Both the position numbers and the translations under genes were made by a program. A stretch of 64,000 nucleotides of DNA from Qipengyuania sp. SS22 (GTDB lineage Bacteria; Pseudomonadota; Alphaproteobacteria; Sphingomonadales; Sphingomonadaceae): the NCBI RefSeq assembly GCF_025736935.1, contig NZ_CP107048.1, positions 992,001-1,056,000 on the forward strand. Direction: 5' to 3'. The notes under the pieces are model-generated. The model ran no database searches, was not told the DNA's origin, and saw only the letters and a list, made by a program, of their open reading frames with translations. Position 1 is the first letter of the stretch. The number at the start of each line of letters is the position of its first letter. Of this stretch, positions 55,593-64,000 are shown piece by piece.

Positions 55593-56785
55593 CGGGTGAA
55601 GTAGCTCGTCACTTCGACATGCGTCGACCAGCGGAACTGGCCGACGGGACGCAGCGTATCGAGCCGGAACCCCGCTTCGACCAGCAGCTTGGCATCGCGC
55701 GCCCAGCTCGCCGGATTGCAACTGACATAGACGACCCGCGTGGCAGTGCTGGCGGCGATTTGCGCCACTTGCTCGCGTGCACCTGCACGCGGCGGATCGA
55801 GCAGCACCGCACTGAACCGGCTCACCTCGTCGCGTTGCAGCGGGTTGCGGAACAGGTCGCGGTGCAGCGTGAGCACGGGGACACCGCGCATATTGGCCGC
55901 GGCCTTGCACGCGAGATGCGGCTCGCGCGCCGCCTCGACCGCGAGGACCTTGCGCGGACCGGCGAGCGCAAAGGCGAAGGTACCCAGCCCCGAGAAAAGG
56001 TCGGCAATCGTTTCCGCCCCGGCAAGATAGCGGCGGGCATCCTCGATCAGCACCGCCTCGCCATCGGGGGTCGGCTGGAGGAAGCTGCCCTGCGGGAACG
56101 GGACGGGGATCGCGCCCAGCGTCACCGTTAGCGGTTCGGGTTCCCACAAGGTCTCGGGCCCATAGCCACTATCGAGCGAGAGCCGCGCCAGCGCATGGTC
56201 ACGCGCGAAATCGAGCAGCGCCTCGGTCGCGGCCAGCCCCTCGGCTGCGATGCCCTTGAGCAGGCAGTCGATACCCTGGTCTGCCAGTGTCAGTTCGATG
56301 TCGACCGCCTGGCGCCCGCCATGCGCGGCGATCAGCGTCTTGAGCGGTGCGACGAGCGCGAAGAGTTCGGGCGTCAGGATATGGCATTCCTGCATATCGA
56401 CGATGCGGTGCGATCCGCCCTCGCGAAAGCCCAGCACCGCGCTGCGTCCGGTACGCATGCCGTGGAGCGTTGCGCGGCGGCGCGATCGTGGCGGCGACAG
56501 GTGCGTTTCCAGCAGCGTGTCAGGCACGATCCCCTGCCCTTCGGCAGCATGGACCACGCGGTCGGTGACGAACTGGCGCAGCGCCTCCTCGTCGGCATGC
56601 TGGAGCTGGCAGCCACCGCAAGTCGGGAAATGTCGGCACGGCGGGGCGACATGATGCGGCCCTGGCGTCAGCGTACCATCGGGCGCGATAGTATCGCCGG
56701 GTACGCCGCCCGCCACATGGCGGTCCGAGGCGGTGATGCCGTCGCCGCGCGCGGCGATGCGCTGGATGATCTCGATTTCGCTCAC
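55589..56785 (-). CDS. TrmA/RlmD-type RNA m5U methyltransferase
   Basis: This is a 398-residue SAM-dependent uracil-C5 methyltransferase of 23S rRNA or tRNA. A 4Fe-4S site is probable at Cys50, Cys56, Cys59 (PPCRHFPTCGGC) and Cys132. The SAM region IADLFSGLGTFAF and the catalytic Cys356 in VSCNPASW are present. The target nucleotide (U1939-like or U747-like) cannot be told from the sequence. The GTG start overlaps the nnrD stop. Confidence 0.9.
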   Translation of the reverse strand: MSEIEIIQRIAARGDGITASDRHVAGGVPGDTIAPDGTLTPGPHHVAPPCRHFPTCGGCQLQHADEEALRQFVTDRVVHAAEGQGIVPDTLLETHLSPPRSRRRATLHGMRTGRSAVLGFREGGSHRIVDMQECHILTPELFALVAPLKTLIAAHGGRQAVDIELTLADQGIDCLLKGIAAEGLAATEALLDFARDHALARLSLDSGYGPETLWEPEPLTVTLGAIPVPFPQGSFLQPTPDGEAVLIEDARRYLAGAETIADLFSGLGTFAFALAGPRKVLAVEAAREPHLACKAAANMRGVPVLTLHRDLFRNPLQRDEVSRFSAVLLDPPRAGAREQVAQIAASTATRVVYVSCNPASWARDAKLLVEAGFRLDTLRPVGQFRWSTHVEVTSYFTR

Positions 56786-58167
56786 AGGAACGACGCCATG
56801 GCCGGTTTGACCGCACGGGCAAGGTCTCCGGCAGAAAAAGCGGGTGATGCGATCCGCGCTGCCTCCTGATGAAGCCAAACGCCTTCGACGCAGGCGCGCT
56901 GCGAATTGCCATGCACCGCCAGACGCGATGCGACGATGCCAGCAAGGACATCGCCTGTCCCGGCGACCGAAAGCCAGCTCGACCCGCGCGGGAAGAACTG
57001 CGTCATGACGTCACTGGCGAGGATCGTGTCGGGACCCTTGGCAAGCACGGTCATTCCGGTGACGTCACGAAGGCTTCGCGCGCAATCGAGCTTGCCATCC
57101 GCGCTGATACCGAAAGCCTCGCAGAGTTTGGCCAGCTCGCCCTCGTGCGGGGTCAGGCAAACCGTCGTGACGTCGGCTCCCTTGAGCATATCCGGGTCGA
57201 GCAGCTGCAGCGCATCGGCATCGAGCACCATGGGACGCCGCTGTTTGAGGGCCCTGGCTAGGCGTCCCCGGGCATCGCCATCGCGCCCCAGCCCCGGACC
57301 GACGAGCAGGGCAGAGATCCGCTCATCGCCAAGGCTCTCTCCGAGATTGTCCTGTTCGATCACCAGATCCGCGGGTGCGTCGGGGTGCGAATGCTCGCTG
57401 AGCAGCTTCACATAGCCCGCCCCCGCACGCATCGCCGCTTCGGCTGCAAGCAGCGGTGCCCCGGGCATCGCGCCCGCGACGATTGCGAGTAGTCCGCGGC
57501 GATATTTATGCGCGTCGGGCGATGGTGCCGCCAAGTGCGGGCGCGAGGAGAAGCCGGTCGAGCCCGGCCCAAGGTCGAGGCCGATCGGAACGAGCCGCCG
57601 TATCCCCATCGCGGCCATGGCGGGCATCAGTCCATGCGCCTGTTTCCAGGCCCCCAGCGCCAGCGTCATATCGTACTGCGGCAGCGGTCCGAGCACCTCT
57701 CCACTGTCGCTGGCTACCGCGCTCGGCACATCGATTGCTATTCTATAACAGTCTCTTGCGGAGACTTGTTCGAGCAAAGAGGCAAATTCACCCTCGACCG
57801 GCCGCGTCAGGCCGTAACCGAACAGGCAATCGACCACGACCGGATGGCGCAGTGCCGCGTCGGCGGAGATGTCTCCGCCAAACTGCGCGCGCGCTTTCCG
57901 TGCGGTATCGGTGGTGGGCTCGATCGGCGCGATGATTTGCACCGTGTGCCCGGTTCGCAGGAGGATATCGGCGATCACATAGCCGTCCCCGCCATTGTTG
58001 CCCGGGCCGCACAGCACCGTCACCGACCGTCCGGCGGCGACCCGCATGACCCATTGCGCCGCACCTTCGCCCGCGCGCTGCATCAATTCCCATTCGCTGG
58101 CCTCGGCATCCATCGCCGCGCGTTCGGCGGCGCGCATCTGCGCAACGGTCAGGATCGGCTCATTCAT
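56782..58167 (-). CDS. nnrD: Bifunctional NAD(P)H-hydrate epimerase / dehydratase
   Basis: This 461-residue repair enzyme has two domains. The N-terminal epimerase has VLCGPGNNGGDGYVIA. The C-terminal ADP-dependent dehydratase has LLVGPGLGRD, LTPHEGELAKL and the conserved SVAGTGDVLAG. It restores hydrated NAD(P)H. The ATG giving MNEPILT overlaps the preceding lipoprotein gene by eight bases. A longer open frame upstream is not conserved. Confidence 0.93.
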   Translation of the reverse strand: MNEPILTVAQMRAAERAAMDAEASEWELMQRAGEGAAQWVMRVAAGRSVTVLCGPGNNGGDGYVIADILLRTGHTVQIIAPIEPTTDTARKARAQFGGDISADAALRHPVVVDCLFGYGLTRPVEGEFASLLEQVSARDCYRIAIDVPSAVASDSGEVLGPLPQYDMTLALGAWKQAHGLMPAMAAMGIRRLVPIGLDLGPGSTGFSSRPHLAAPSPDAHKYRRGLLAIVAGAMPGAPLLAAEAAMRAGAGYVKLLSEHSHPDAPADLVIEQDNLGESLGDERISALLVGPGLGRDGDARGRLARALKQRRPMVLDADALQLLDPDMLKGADVTTVCLTPHEGELAKLCEAFGISADGKLDCARSLRDVTGMTVLAKGPDTILASDVMTQFFPRGSSWLSVAGTGDVLAGIVASRLAVHGNSQRACVEGVWLHQEAARIASPAFSAGDLARAVKPAMASFL

Positions 58168-58516
58168 CGCGCGGTGCCTCCCAGCGATAGCGGTCATCGC
58201 CAATGACGAGGACGATCTCATCGCCTAACCGCTGGCTTTCGGCGCGCTGCGCTCCGTCGAATTCGACCAGGCCCGACGGGGTATCGGCGCTGGCGAGCTT
58301 GCGGAAGCCGCCATCGGGGTGGCGCATCACGAAGTAGCGTGCGCTGCCCTCGCCCATTTTAACCAGGCGGCACTCGCTCGCAAAGTCGCTCGCCCCGCGC
58401 AGCGCGCAAGCGACGGGCGTGCCGCCCTCGGCATCGATAGTGGGCGAGCGGTCGCAGGCGCCGAGCGCCGTCAGCGCCAGCACCGGCACAGGAAGGAAGC
58501 GCCGTAAAATTGCCAT
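58160..58516 (-). CDS. Small lipoprotein
   Basis: This is a 118-residue predicted lipoprotein of unknown function. The signal ends in LGAC with Cys21. The mature part has a cysteine pair (Cys in CALRGASDFASECRL) and a C-terminal Asp/Arg-rich segment. It precedes nnrD with an eight-base overlap, so they are probably co-expressed. The cysteines may form a disulfide. Confidence 0.78.
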   Translation of the reverse strand: MAILRRFLPVPVLALTALGACDRSPTIDAEGGTPVACALRGASDFASECRLVKMGEGSARYFVMRHPDGGFRKLASADTPSGLVEFDGAQRAESQRLGDEIVLVIGDDRYRWEAPRDE

Positions 58517-58554
58517 GCCCCGCCGCTGCCATGCGCGGGGGCGCGGAGCAAGCC

Positions 58555-60402
58555 TCAGCCGCGCTTGATCTGCGAAACGTCGCGGATCGCGCCGCGCGCG
58601 GCACTGGTGGTCATCGCGGCATAGGCTTCGAGCGCGGGCGAAACGCGGCGCTCGCGCGGTTTGGCAGGCGCCCAACCCTTGGCCTCCATTGCGGCGCGGC
58701 GTTCGGCCAGCACTTCGTCTGCCACCGCGAGGTTGATCGAGCGCTCGGGAATCGAAATCTCGATCCTGTCGCCGGTCTCGACCAGTCCGATGGCCCCGCC
58801 CTCGGCCGCCTCGGGCGAGACATGGCCGATCGACAGGCCAGAGGTTCCGCCAGAGAAACGCCCGTCGGTCAGCAAGGCGCAGGCTGCGCCCAGCCCCTTC
58901 GATTTCAAGTAGCTGGTCGGATAGAGCATTTCCTGCATGCCCGGCCCCCCGCGTGGCCCTTCGTAGCGGATCACCACCACGTCGCCTTCGACCACCTGCC
59001 CGGTGAGGATCGCAGTCACCGCGTCGTCCTGGCTCTCATAAACCTTCGCCGGGCCCGAGAAATTCAGGATGCTCTCATCGACGCCCGCGGTCTTCACGAT
59101 GCAGCCGTCGCGCGCGATATTGCCATAGAGCACCGCCAGCCCGCCATCCTTGCTGAAGGCGTGCTTGGCGCTGCGGATGACCCCATTCTCGCGGTCGAGA
59201 TCGAGTTCGTCCCACCGCCGCGCCTGGCTGAAGGCGGTTTGTGTCGGCACCCCGCCAGGAGCGGCAGCGAAGAATTCGCGCACCTTGTTGTTATGGGTGC
59301 GGCCGATATCCCAATCGTCCAGCGCATCGGCCATGGTCGGGCTGTGGACGGTCGGCAGCGCGGTGTGCAGCAGGCCCGCCTTATCGAGCTCGCCGAGGAT
59401 CGACATGATCCCGCCCGCGCGGTGGACGTCCTCCATATGGACGTCGCTCTTGGCAGGCGCGACCTTGGACAGGCACGGCACCTGGCGGCTGAGCCGATCG
59501 ATATCGCGCATGGTAAAATCGACCCCTGCCTCATGCGCGGCGGCGAGCAGGTGAAGCACCGTGTTGGTCGAGCCGCCCATCGCAATATCGAGGCTCATCG
59601 CGTTCTCGAACGCCTCGAACCCCGCGATCGTGCGTGGCAGGACGCTTTCGTCGTCCTCTTCGTAATAGCGCTTGGCCAGTGTCACCACGAGCCGCCCGGC
59701 GCGTTCGAACAAGCCCTTGCGGTCGGCATGCGTCGCCAGCGTCGAGCCATTGCCGGGCAGCGAAAGCCCGAGCGCCTCGGTCAGGCAGTTCATCGAATTG
59801 GCAGTGAACATGCCGCTGCACGAGCCGCAGGTCGGGCAGGCGTTCTGCTCGATCGCGGTCACTTCCTCGTCGGTATAGCTTTCATCCGCCGCCGCAACCA
59901 TCGCATCGACGAGATCGAGCGCAACTTCCTTGCCCTTCACCACGACCTTGCCCGCTTCCATCGGTCCGCCCGAAACGAACACGCTGGGGATGTTGATCCG
60001 CATCGAGGCCATCAGCATGCCCGGCGTGATCTTGTCGCAATTCGAGATGCACACCATCGCATCGGCGCAATGTGCGTTGACCATATATTCGACGCTGTCG
60101 GCGATCAGGTCGCGGCTGGGAAGCGAATAGAGCATCCCGTCATGCCCCATAGCGATCCCGTCATCGACCGCGATGGTGTTGAATTCCTTGGCCACCCCGC
60201 CCGCAGCCTCGATCTCGCGCGCGACCAGCTGCCCCAGATCCTTCAGATGGACATGGCCGGGCACGAATTGAGTGAAACTATTGACCACCGCGATGATCGG
60301 CTTGCCGAAATCGCCGTCCTTCATCCCCGTGGCGCGCCACAATCCGCGCGCGCCGGCCATGTTGCGGCCGTGAGTGGTGGTGCGGGAACGATAGGCAGGC
60401 AT
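58555..60402 (-). CDS. ilvD: Dihydroxy-acid dehydratase
   Basis: This iron-sulfur enzyme makes the 2-oxoacid precursors of valine and isoleucine; it has 615 residues, the normal length. Cluster and metal ligands are visible: Cys122 ([11 protein letters not shown]), Asp81, Lys124 and Cys195 (CPTCGSCSG). The C-terminal [13 protein letters not shown] is conserved. The gene has its own long upstream gap with a candidate promoter and the palindromic repeat element. Confidence 0.96.
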   Translation of the reverse strand: MPAYRSRTTTHGRNMAGARGLWRATGMKDGDFGKPIIAVVNSFTQFVPGHVHLKDLGQLVAREIEAAGGVAKEFNTIAVDDGIAMGHDGMLYSLPSRDLIADSVEYMVNAHCADAMVCISNCDKITPGMLMASMRINIPSVFVSGGPMEAGKVVVKGKEVALDLVDAMVAAADESYTDEEVTAIEQNACPTCGSCSGMFTANSMNCLTEALGLSLPGNGSTLATHADRKGLFERAGRLVVTLAKRYYEEDDESVLPRTIAGFEAFENAMSLDIAMGGSTNTVLHLLAAAHEAGVDFTMRDIDRLSRQVPCLSKVAPAKSDVHMEDVHRAGGIMSILGELDKAGLLHTALPTVHSPTMADALDDWDIGRTHNNKVREFFAAAPGGVPTQTAFSQARRWDELDLDRENGVIRSAKHAFSKDGGLAVLYGNIARDGCIVKTAGVDESILNFSGPAKVYESQDDAVTAILTGQVVEGDVVVIRYEGPRGGPGMQEMLYPTSYLKSKGLGAACALLTDGRFSGGTSGLSIGHVSPEAAEGGAIGLVETGDRIEISIPERSINLAVADEVLAERRAAMEAKGWAPAKPRERRVSPALEAYAAMTTSAARGAIRDVSQIKRG

Positions 60403-60435
60403 GATCTTGGTCCGGTCGGCTTCGTGGAGGATGTC

Positions 60436-60464
60436 AGACTAGAGGATCGCGGGTGCGGGTCGAA
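60436..60464 (-). promoter_or_regulatory. Candidate ilvD promoter
   Basis: On the minus strand TTCGAC (60459-60464), 17 bases and TAGTCT (60436-60441) form a sigma70-like promoter about 35 bases before the ilvD ATG. The match is partial. Confidence 0.3.
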
Positions 60465-60542
60465 GCGGAAAATCTTTACGCGAAGCTAGATGCGGGATTG
60501 GCGCGCTGGTTGGCGGAGGAACTTTCGGCCCCGCAACCGCCG

Positions 60543-60627
60543 CGTCGCCCCTGCGCAGGCAGGGGCCCAGATGACCTTCGTTCCTCAAAGCCACGTCAGC
60601 TGGATCCCCGCCTTCGCGGGGATGACG
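60543..60627. repeat. Second copy of the palindromic repeat element
   Basis: This copy lies in the 310-base gap between ilvD and the amidohydrolase gene (60403-60712). The left half CGTCGCCCCT..AGGGGCCCAG (60543-60570) and the right half CTGGATCCCC..GGGGATGACG (60600-60627) mirror the pair at 3740-3823. The right half here is close to the consensus of this repeat family. No gene was seen in the rest of the gap; it should contain the ilvD promoter. Confidence 0.85.
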
Positions 60628-60712
60628 GGAAAGCGGGAAGAAACCGGCCTCCACCCGCTCGCGAGGAGCAACACGACACCGCAAACCGCCCGCAAGCGAC
60701 GAACTGATCAGC

Positions 60713-61441
60713 TCAGAATTCGAGCGCGACACGTCCCATGACATCGGCGATCAGCAGCGCCCAGCGCGCCTGCCCCGCCTCGGTGGCGATCTGGTCCTGG
60801 CGGACCTCGATCGTGCAATAGGGGATGCCATGCGCTTCGGCATGACGGTCCATCGTCGCGTTGAGCTGCTTGCCCGAATAGGGCTGGTTGTCGCCGACAT
60901 TGAGCCGCTGTTCGCCGAACAGGCGGATCGCATGCCGAGCAGCGCGATCGTCCTGGTTATACAGCAGCGCAACCTCCCATGGCCGCTCCTCGTCGCTGGT
61001 GGCGAGGCTGGGAGTGAAGCTGTGCAGTGCGACCAGCAGCTTGGGTCTCGCCTCCGCGATCAGATCGGCGAGCGCCGCGTGATAGGGACGATGGAAGCGG
61101 TCGAGCCGCGCCTCGATATTGGCGCCGATATTGCCCGGGATCAGATGCCCGTCGCTGGTCGTCGGGACGACTGCGGGCTCGTCCTCCTTGCGGTGCATAT
61201 CGCACACCAGCCGGCTGACCCAGGCGATATGCGCGGGCATGGCGTGGCGGCGGGCGAGACGGTCGGCGATGCCCTCCACCCCGATGTCGACCGCGATATG
61301 CTCCGTGAGCAGCTTACGGTCGATGCCCAGTTCGATGTCTTCGGGGACGAAATTCGATGCATGATCGGCAACGCACAGCAGACCGCCGGGCCGCAGGTCT
61401 TCGGTACCGACCTGGCGGTAGGGCAGATTGTCGATCATCAT
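60713..61441 (-). CDS. N-formylglutamate amidohydrolase family protein
   Basis: This is a 242-residue zinc hydrolase-like protein of the N-formylglutamate amidohydrolase family. The metal-binding region CVADHASNFVPEDIELG and the segment LLVALHSFTPSL are typical. No histidine-utilisation genes lie nearby, so the substrate may differ from N-formylglutamate. The ATG forms ATGA with the ispE stop; a second ATG follows immediately. Confidence 0.85.
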   Translation of the reverse strand: MMIDNLPYRQVGTEDLRPGGLLCVADHASNFVPEDIELGIDRKLLTEHIAVDIGVEGIADRLARRHAMPAHIAWVSRLVCDMHRKEDEPAVVPTTSDGHLIPGNIGANIEARLDRFHRPYHAALADLIAEARPKLLVALHSFTPSLATSDEERPWEVALLYNQDDRAARHAIRLFGEQRLNVGDNQPYSGKQLNATMDRHAEAHGIPYCTIEVRQDQIATEAGQARWALLIADVMGRVALEF

Positions 61442-62244
61442 CGCAAGGATCCCTTCATCTGCCACCAGCCCGAATGCTCGGCGGCGATGCGTACCGCGGC
61501 TTCGTCGCGCGCGGTGTCGCTGTCGAACAGCGCAAAACACGTTGCGCCGGAGCCTGACATACGGGCGAGCACTGGCGAAGTTCCGCGCAATGCAGCGAGT
61601 ACGCCGGCGATTTGCGGACGCAGCGAAATGGCCGGAATCTCGAGATCGTTGCGCCCCTCCAACGCGATGGTGTGGGCATCGCCCTGGGGCAACGCGCCGC
61701 GGTCGGTGCCATCCCAATGCGCGAATACGGGCCCGGTCGATAGCGGGACCCGCGGATTGACCAGCAGGACGGGGGTGCCCTCAAGGCTGTCGTCGATCGG
61801 CTCGAGTTCGGTCCCGGTGCCGCGCCCGATGCAGCTGCGGCTGTCGACACAGGCAGGGACATCGGCGCCCAGCGCGGCGGCGCGGTCGTGCCAGTCACCG
61901 GGCAGGCCGTGATGCTGCTTGACCATGCGGAAGACCGCCCCCGCATCGGCGGACCCGCCGCCCAGCCCCGCCGCGACGGGGAGGTTCTTCTCGAGCGTGA
62001 TGGCCAGGCCATCGGCGCGCGGCAATGCGCCAAGCGCCTTGGCGACGAGGTTGTCGAAGGGATTGTCGAGCCCGCCGGCAAATTCGCCGAGCACCCGCAC
62101 GCTATCCTGCGCCGCGCTGGACGCGGTCAGCACATCGCCCGCATCGACGAAGGCGAACAGCGTCTCAAGCTCGTGATACCCGTCCTCGCGCCGCTTGCGG
62201 ACATGCAGCGCGAGGTTGATCTTGGCGTATGCGGTTTCAGTCAT
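61438..62244 (-). CDS. ispE: 4-diphosphocytidyl-2-C-methyl-D-erythritol kinase
   Basis: This GHMP kinase acts in the non-mevalonate isoprenoid pathway; it has 268 residues. The ATP-binding LPVAAGLGGGSADA (about 87-100), ARMSGSGATCF and the N-terminal YAKINLALHV are diagnostic. It is coupled to the amidohydrolase gene. Confidence 0.95.
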   Translation of the reverse strand: MTETAYAKINLALHVRKRREDGYHELETLFAFVDAGDVLTASSAAQDSVRVLGEFAGGLDNPFDNLVAKALGALPRADGLAITLEKNLPVAAGLGGGSADAGAVFRMVKQHHGLPGDWHDRAAALGADVPACVDSRSCIGRGTGTELEPIDDSLEGTPVLLVNPRVPLSTGPVFAHWDGTDRGALPQGDAHTIALEGRNDLEIPAISLRPQIAGVLAALRGTSPVLARMSGSGATCFALFDSDTARDEAAVRIAAEHSGWWQMKGSLR

Positions 62245-62259
62245 GGCCACTGCGATCGA

Positions 62260-62763
62260 CTAGCCAAGCACTTGCGCGATTTGCGCTTCGATCGAGGCTA
62301 CCGCCCCGTCCACTTCCAAAATTGAAGTATCCAGCCGCAAATGCGCCGAACCCCAAGGCTCGAAATTCCGCTCGGAAATCTCAGTCCAAGTGGGATGGAC
62401 CAGGCCGTCCACATCGGAGGGGCGCTGCTCGGCGCGCGACCGGTGTATCTGGACGTCGCTACAGACCACTTCGACCTCGATAGACGAACACCCGCTACGC
62501 TGGGCCGCATCTCGCCAGCCCTTTCGGCTGGCTTCGATGGGGTTCACGCTGTCCGCGATCACCTCCAACCCAAGTTGGAGATTCGACGCAGCAATCGTCT
62601 GAGCAACCACATACCCCAAGCGGCCGGCATCCTCACCGGTTTCGTTGAGCACAGCCTGCTCGATCTCATCGACCCGAACATAGGTTGCCGCACGTTTGGC
62701 CGACAACGCCTTCGCAATCGTCGACTTTCCGGTTGCCGGCAGTCCTCCGAGAATAACGAGCAT
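62260..62763 (-). CDS. Small P-loop kinase (AAA_33 type)
   Basis: This is a 167-residue nucleotide kinase-like protein of unknown substrate. The P-loop GGLPATGKST is at about 5-14, an RVDEIE segment follows and an arginine-rich lid region RSRAEQRPSD is present. It resembles small zeta-toxin/chloramphenicol-phosphotransferase-like kinases. Codon use has more A/T at third positions than the neighbours by eye, hinting at recent acquisition. It lies five bases after the ETF-QO gene. Confidence 0.8.
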   Translation of the reverse strand: MLVILGGLPATGKSTIAKALSAKRAATYVRVDEIEQAVLNETGEDAGRLGYVVAQTIAASNLQLGLEVIADSVNPIEASRKGWRDAAQRSGCSSIEVEVVCSDVQIHRSRAEQRPSDVDGLVHPTWTEISERNFEPWGSAHLRLDTSILEVDGAVASIEAQIAQVLG

Positions 62764-62768
62764 CAGCC

Positions 62769-64000
62769 TTACATATTCGGGTAATTCGGGCCGCCGCCGC
62801 CTTCGGGGGTGGTCCATTCGATGTTCTGGTTTGGGTCCTTGATGTCGCAGGTCTTGCAGTGGATGCAGTTCTGCGAATTGATCTGGAACTTCATCTCACC
62901 CGTATCCTCGTCGGCCAGCCACTCATAGACGCCGGCGGGGCAATAGCGGTTCGACGGGCCATCGTATTCGGCCAGTTCGCTGGTCTTCTGAAGCTCCCAG
63001 TCGCACACTTTCAGGTGAACCGGCTGGTCTTCGGCGTGGTTGGTATAGCTGAAGGCGACATTGGTCAGCTTGTCGAAGCTGAGCTTCCCGTCGGGCTTGG
63101 GATAGGCGATCTTCTGGTGCAGGTCGGCGCGCTGCAGCATCTCGTGATCGCGGTGGTGCTTCATCGAAATCGGCAGGCCGATCTTGAGCGTGCGCATCCA
63201 CATGTCGATGCCCGCCAGCACGGTGCCCAGATCCTCGCCCCATTTGGCGACTGCGGGCTGCGCGTTTTGCACCAGCTTCAGTTCCGTGGCGATCCAGCTT
63301 GCGCGGACCGCTTCGTCGTAATCCATCAGCTCGGTATGTTCGCTACCCGCAGCGACCGCCGCAGCGATGCTTTCTGCCGCCAGCATCCCGCTTTTCATCG
63401 CGGTGTGGCTGCCCTTGATCCGCGGCACGTTGACGAACCCCGCGGCGCAACCGATCAGCGCGCCGCCGGGGAAGGCCAGCTTGGGCACCGACTGCCAACC
63501 GCCTTCGTTGATCACGCGGCCGCCATAGGCGACCCGCTTGCCGCCTTCGAGGATCGCCGCGATCGACGGGTGGTGCTTCCAGCGCTGGAATTCCTGGTAG
63601 GGCGAGACGTAGGGGTTCTTGTAATCGAGCGCAGTCACGAAGCCGAGCGCAACCTGGCCATTGGCCTGATGGTACAGGAAGCCCCCGCCCCAGGTGCCGG
63701 TTTCGCTCAGCGGCCAGCCCTGCGTGTGGATCACGCGGCCCGGTTCGTGCTTGGCGGGATCGATATCCCACAATTCCTTGACCCCGAGGCCATAGACCTG
63801 CGGCTGGCAATCGGCCTCGAGGTCGTATTTCGCCTTCATCTTCTTAGTCAGGTTGCCGCGCGCACCCTCGGCGAAGAGCGTGTATTTCGCGTGGATTTCC
63901 ATGCCCGGCTGGTAATCGCCCTTGTGCGATCCATCCTCGGCGATGCCCATGTCCTGCGTGACCACGCCGGTCACCGCGCCGTGCTCGTCGAACAGCACTT
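62769..64000 (-). CDS. Electron-transfer flavoprotein-ubiquinone oxidoreductase (partial)
   Basis: This FAD/4Fe-4S membrane-associated enzyme passes electrons from ETF to ubiquinone. The N-terminal part with the FAD dinucleotide fold lies beyond the right edge. Visible are the quinone/FAD domain with GWPLSETGTWGGGFLYH, GCAAGFVNVPRIKGSHTAMKS (split around KGSH) and the C-terminal 4Fe-4S ligands CPAG..CIHCKTCDIKDP. The length and order of these segments match the C-terminal two thirds of the family. Confidence 0.95.
   Translation of the reverse strand, partial: VLFDEHGAVTGVVTQDMGIAEDGSHKGDYQPGMEIHAKYTLFAEGARGNLTKKMKAKYDLEADCQPQVYGLGVKELWDIDPAKHEPGRVIHTQGWPLSETGTWGGGFLYHQANGQVALGFVTALDYKNPYVSPYQEFQRWKHHPSIAAILEGGKRVAYGGRVINEGGWQSVPKLAFPGGALIGCAAGFVNVPRIKGSHTAMKSGMLAAESIAAAVAAGSEHTELMDYDEAVRASWIATELKLVQNAQPAVAKWGEDLGTVLAGIDMWMRTLKIGLPISMKHHRDHEMLQRADLHQKIAYPKPDGKLSFDKLTNVAFSYTNHAEDQPVHLKVCDWELQKTSELAEYDGPSNRYCPAGVYEWLADEDTGEMKFQINSQNCIHCKTCDIKDPNQNIEWTTPEGGGGPNYPNM

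Noticed and set aside
1..64000. CRISPR arrays, tRNA and rRNA genes, insertion sequences, prophage genes
   Set aside because: I saw no regular direct repeats with spacers, no cloverleaf-type conserved arms, no ribosomal RNA core sequence and no transposase, integrase or phage structural motifs.

Overview
The window is GC-rich, gene-dense DNA from an alphaproteobacterium, most likely of the order Sphingomonadales (Erythrobacteraceae/Sphingomonadaceae type). The indications are the alphaproteobacterial complex I operon with translationally coupled genes, the amiC-mrcA-prfB block divergent from rne, RNase E with an acidic insert in its S1 domain, and a full-sized exosortase A (XrtA) exopolysaccharide locus. 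This assignment comes from gene content and order; no database search was run. The window cuts two genes: nuoM on the left and the electron-transfer flavoprotein-ubiquinone oxidoreductase on the right.

Layout. 1-13082 (minus strand): NADH dehydrogenase I genes nuoA to nuoM, almost all start-stop coupled. Two extra genes sit inside: a 177-residue lipoprotein between nuoC and nuoD, and a 46-residue membrane peptide between nuoE and nuoF. A palindromic repeat element lies between nuoJ and nuoI. 13214-16446: an aldehyde dehydrogenase divergent from a thiolase, then a small lipoprotein. 16512-18567: an exported SH3-like protein, a D-2-hydroxyacid dehydrogenase and a GNAT acetyltransferase. 18633-27342 (minus): amiC, mrcA and prfB, followed by a beta-barrel protein, an exported caspase-like protein, a lipoprotein methyltransferase and a nitronate monooxygenase-type flavoprotein. 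27343-30539: a 440-nt leader and rne. 30579-37676: a methyltransferase, two adjacent ATP-grasp enzymes, an SDR, then sdhB with a thioesterase and zapE, and a pirin.

37673-55592 is the XrtA/PEP-CTERM-type exopolysaccharide locus. The minus-strand arm encodes acyl-CoA ligase, PLP decarboxylase, export lipoprotein, chain-length regulator, tyrosine kinase, outer-membrane protein, ATPase, polysaccharide deacetylase, FemAB-like protein, glycosyltransferase, exosortase and amidotransferase. The plus-strand arm encodes a GNAT/FemAB-like protein, an acyl carrier protein and two alpha/beta hydrolases. Together they should make, chain-length-regulate, export and modify an exopolysaccharide; the ligase/decarboxylase/ACP/GNAT/hydrolase branch has no known product. 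No EpsI domain, PEP-CTERM substrate, priming sugar transferase or PrsK/PrsR regulator was seen in the window.

55589-64000: a TrmA/RlmD-type RNA methyltransferase, nnrD, a lipoprotein, ilvD, then the block ETF-QO, small P-loop kinase, ispE and N-formylglutamate amidohydrolase. A second copy of the palindromic repeat element lies upstream of ilvD. No tRNA, rRNA, CRISPR array, insertion sequence or prophage was recognised.
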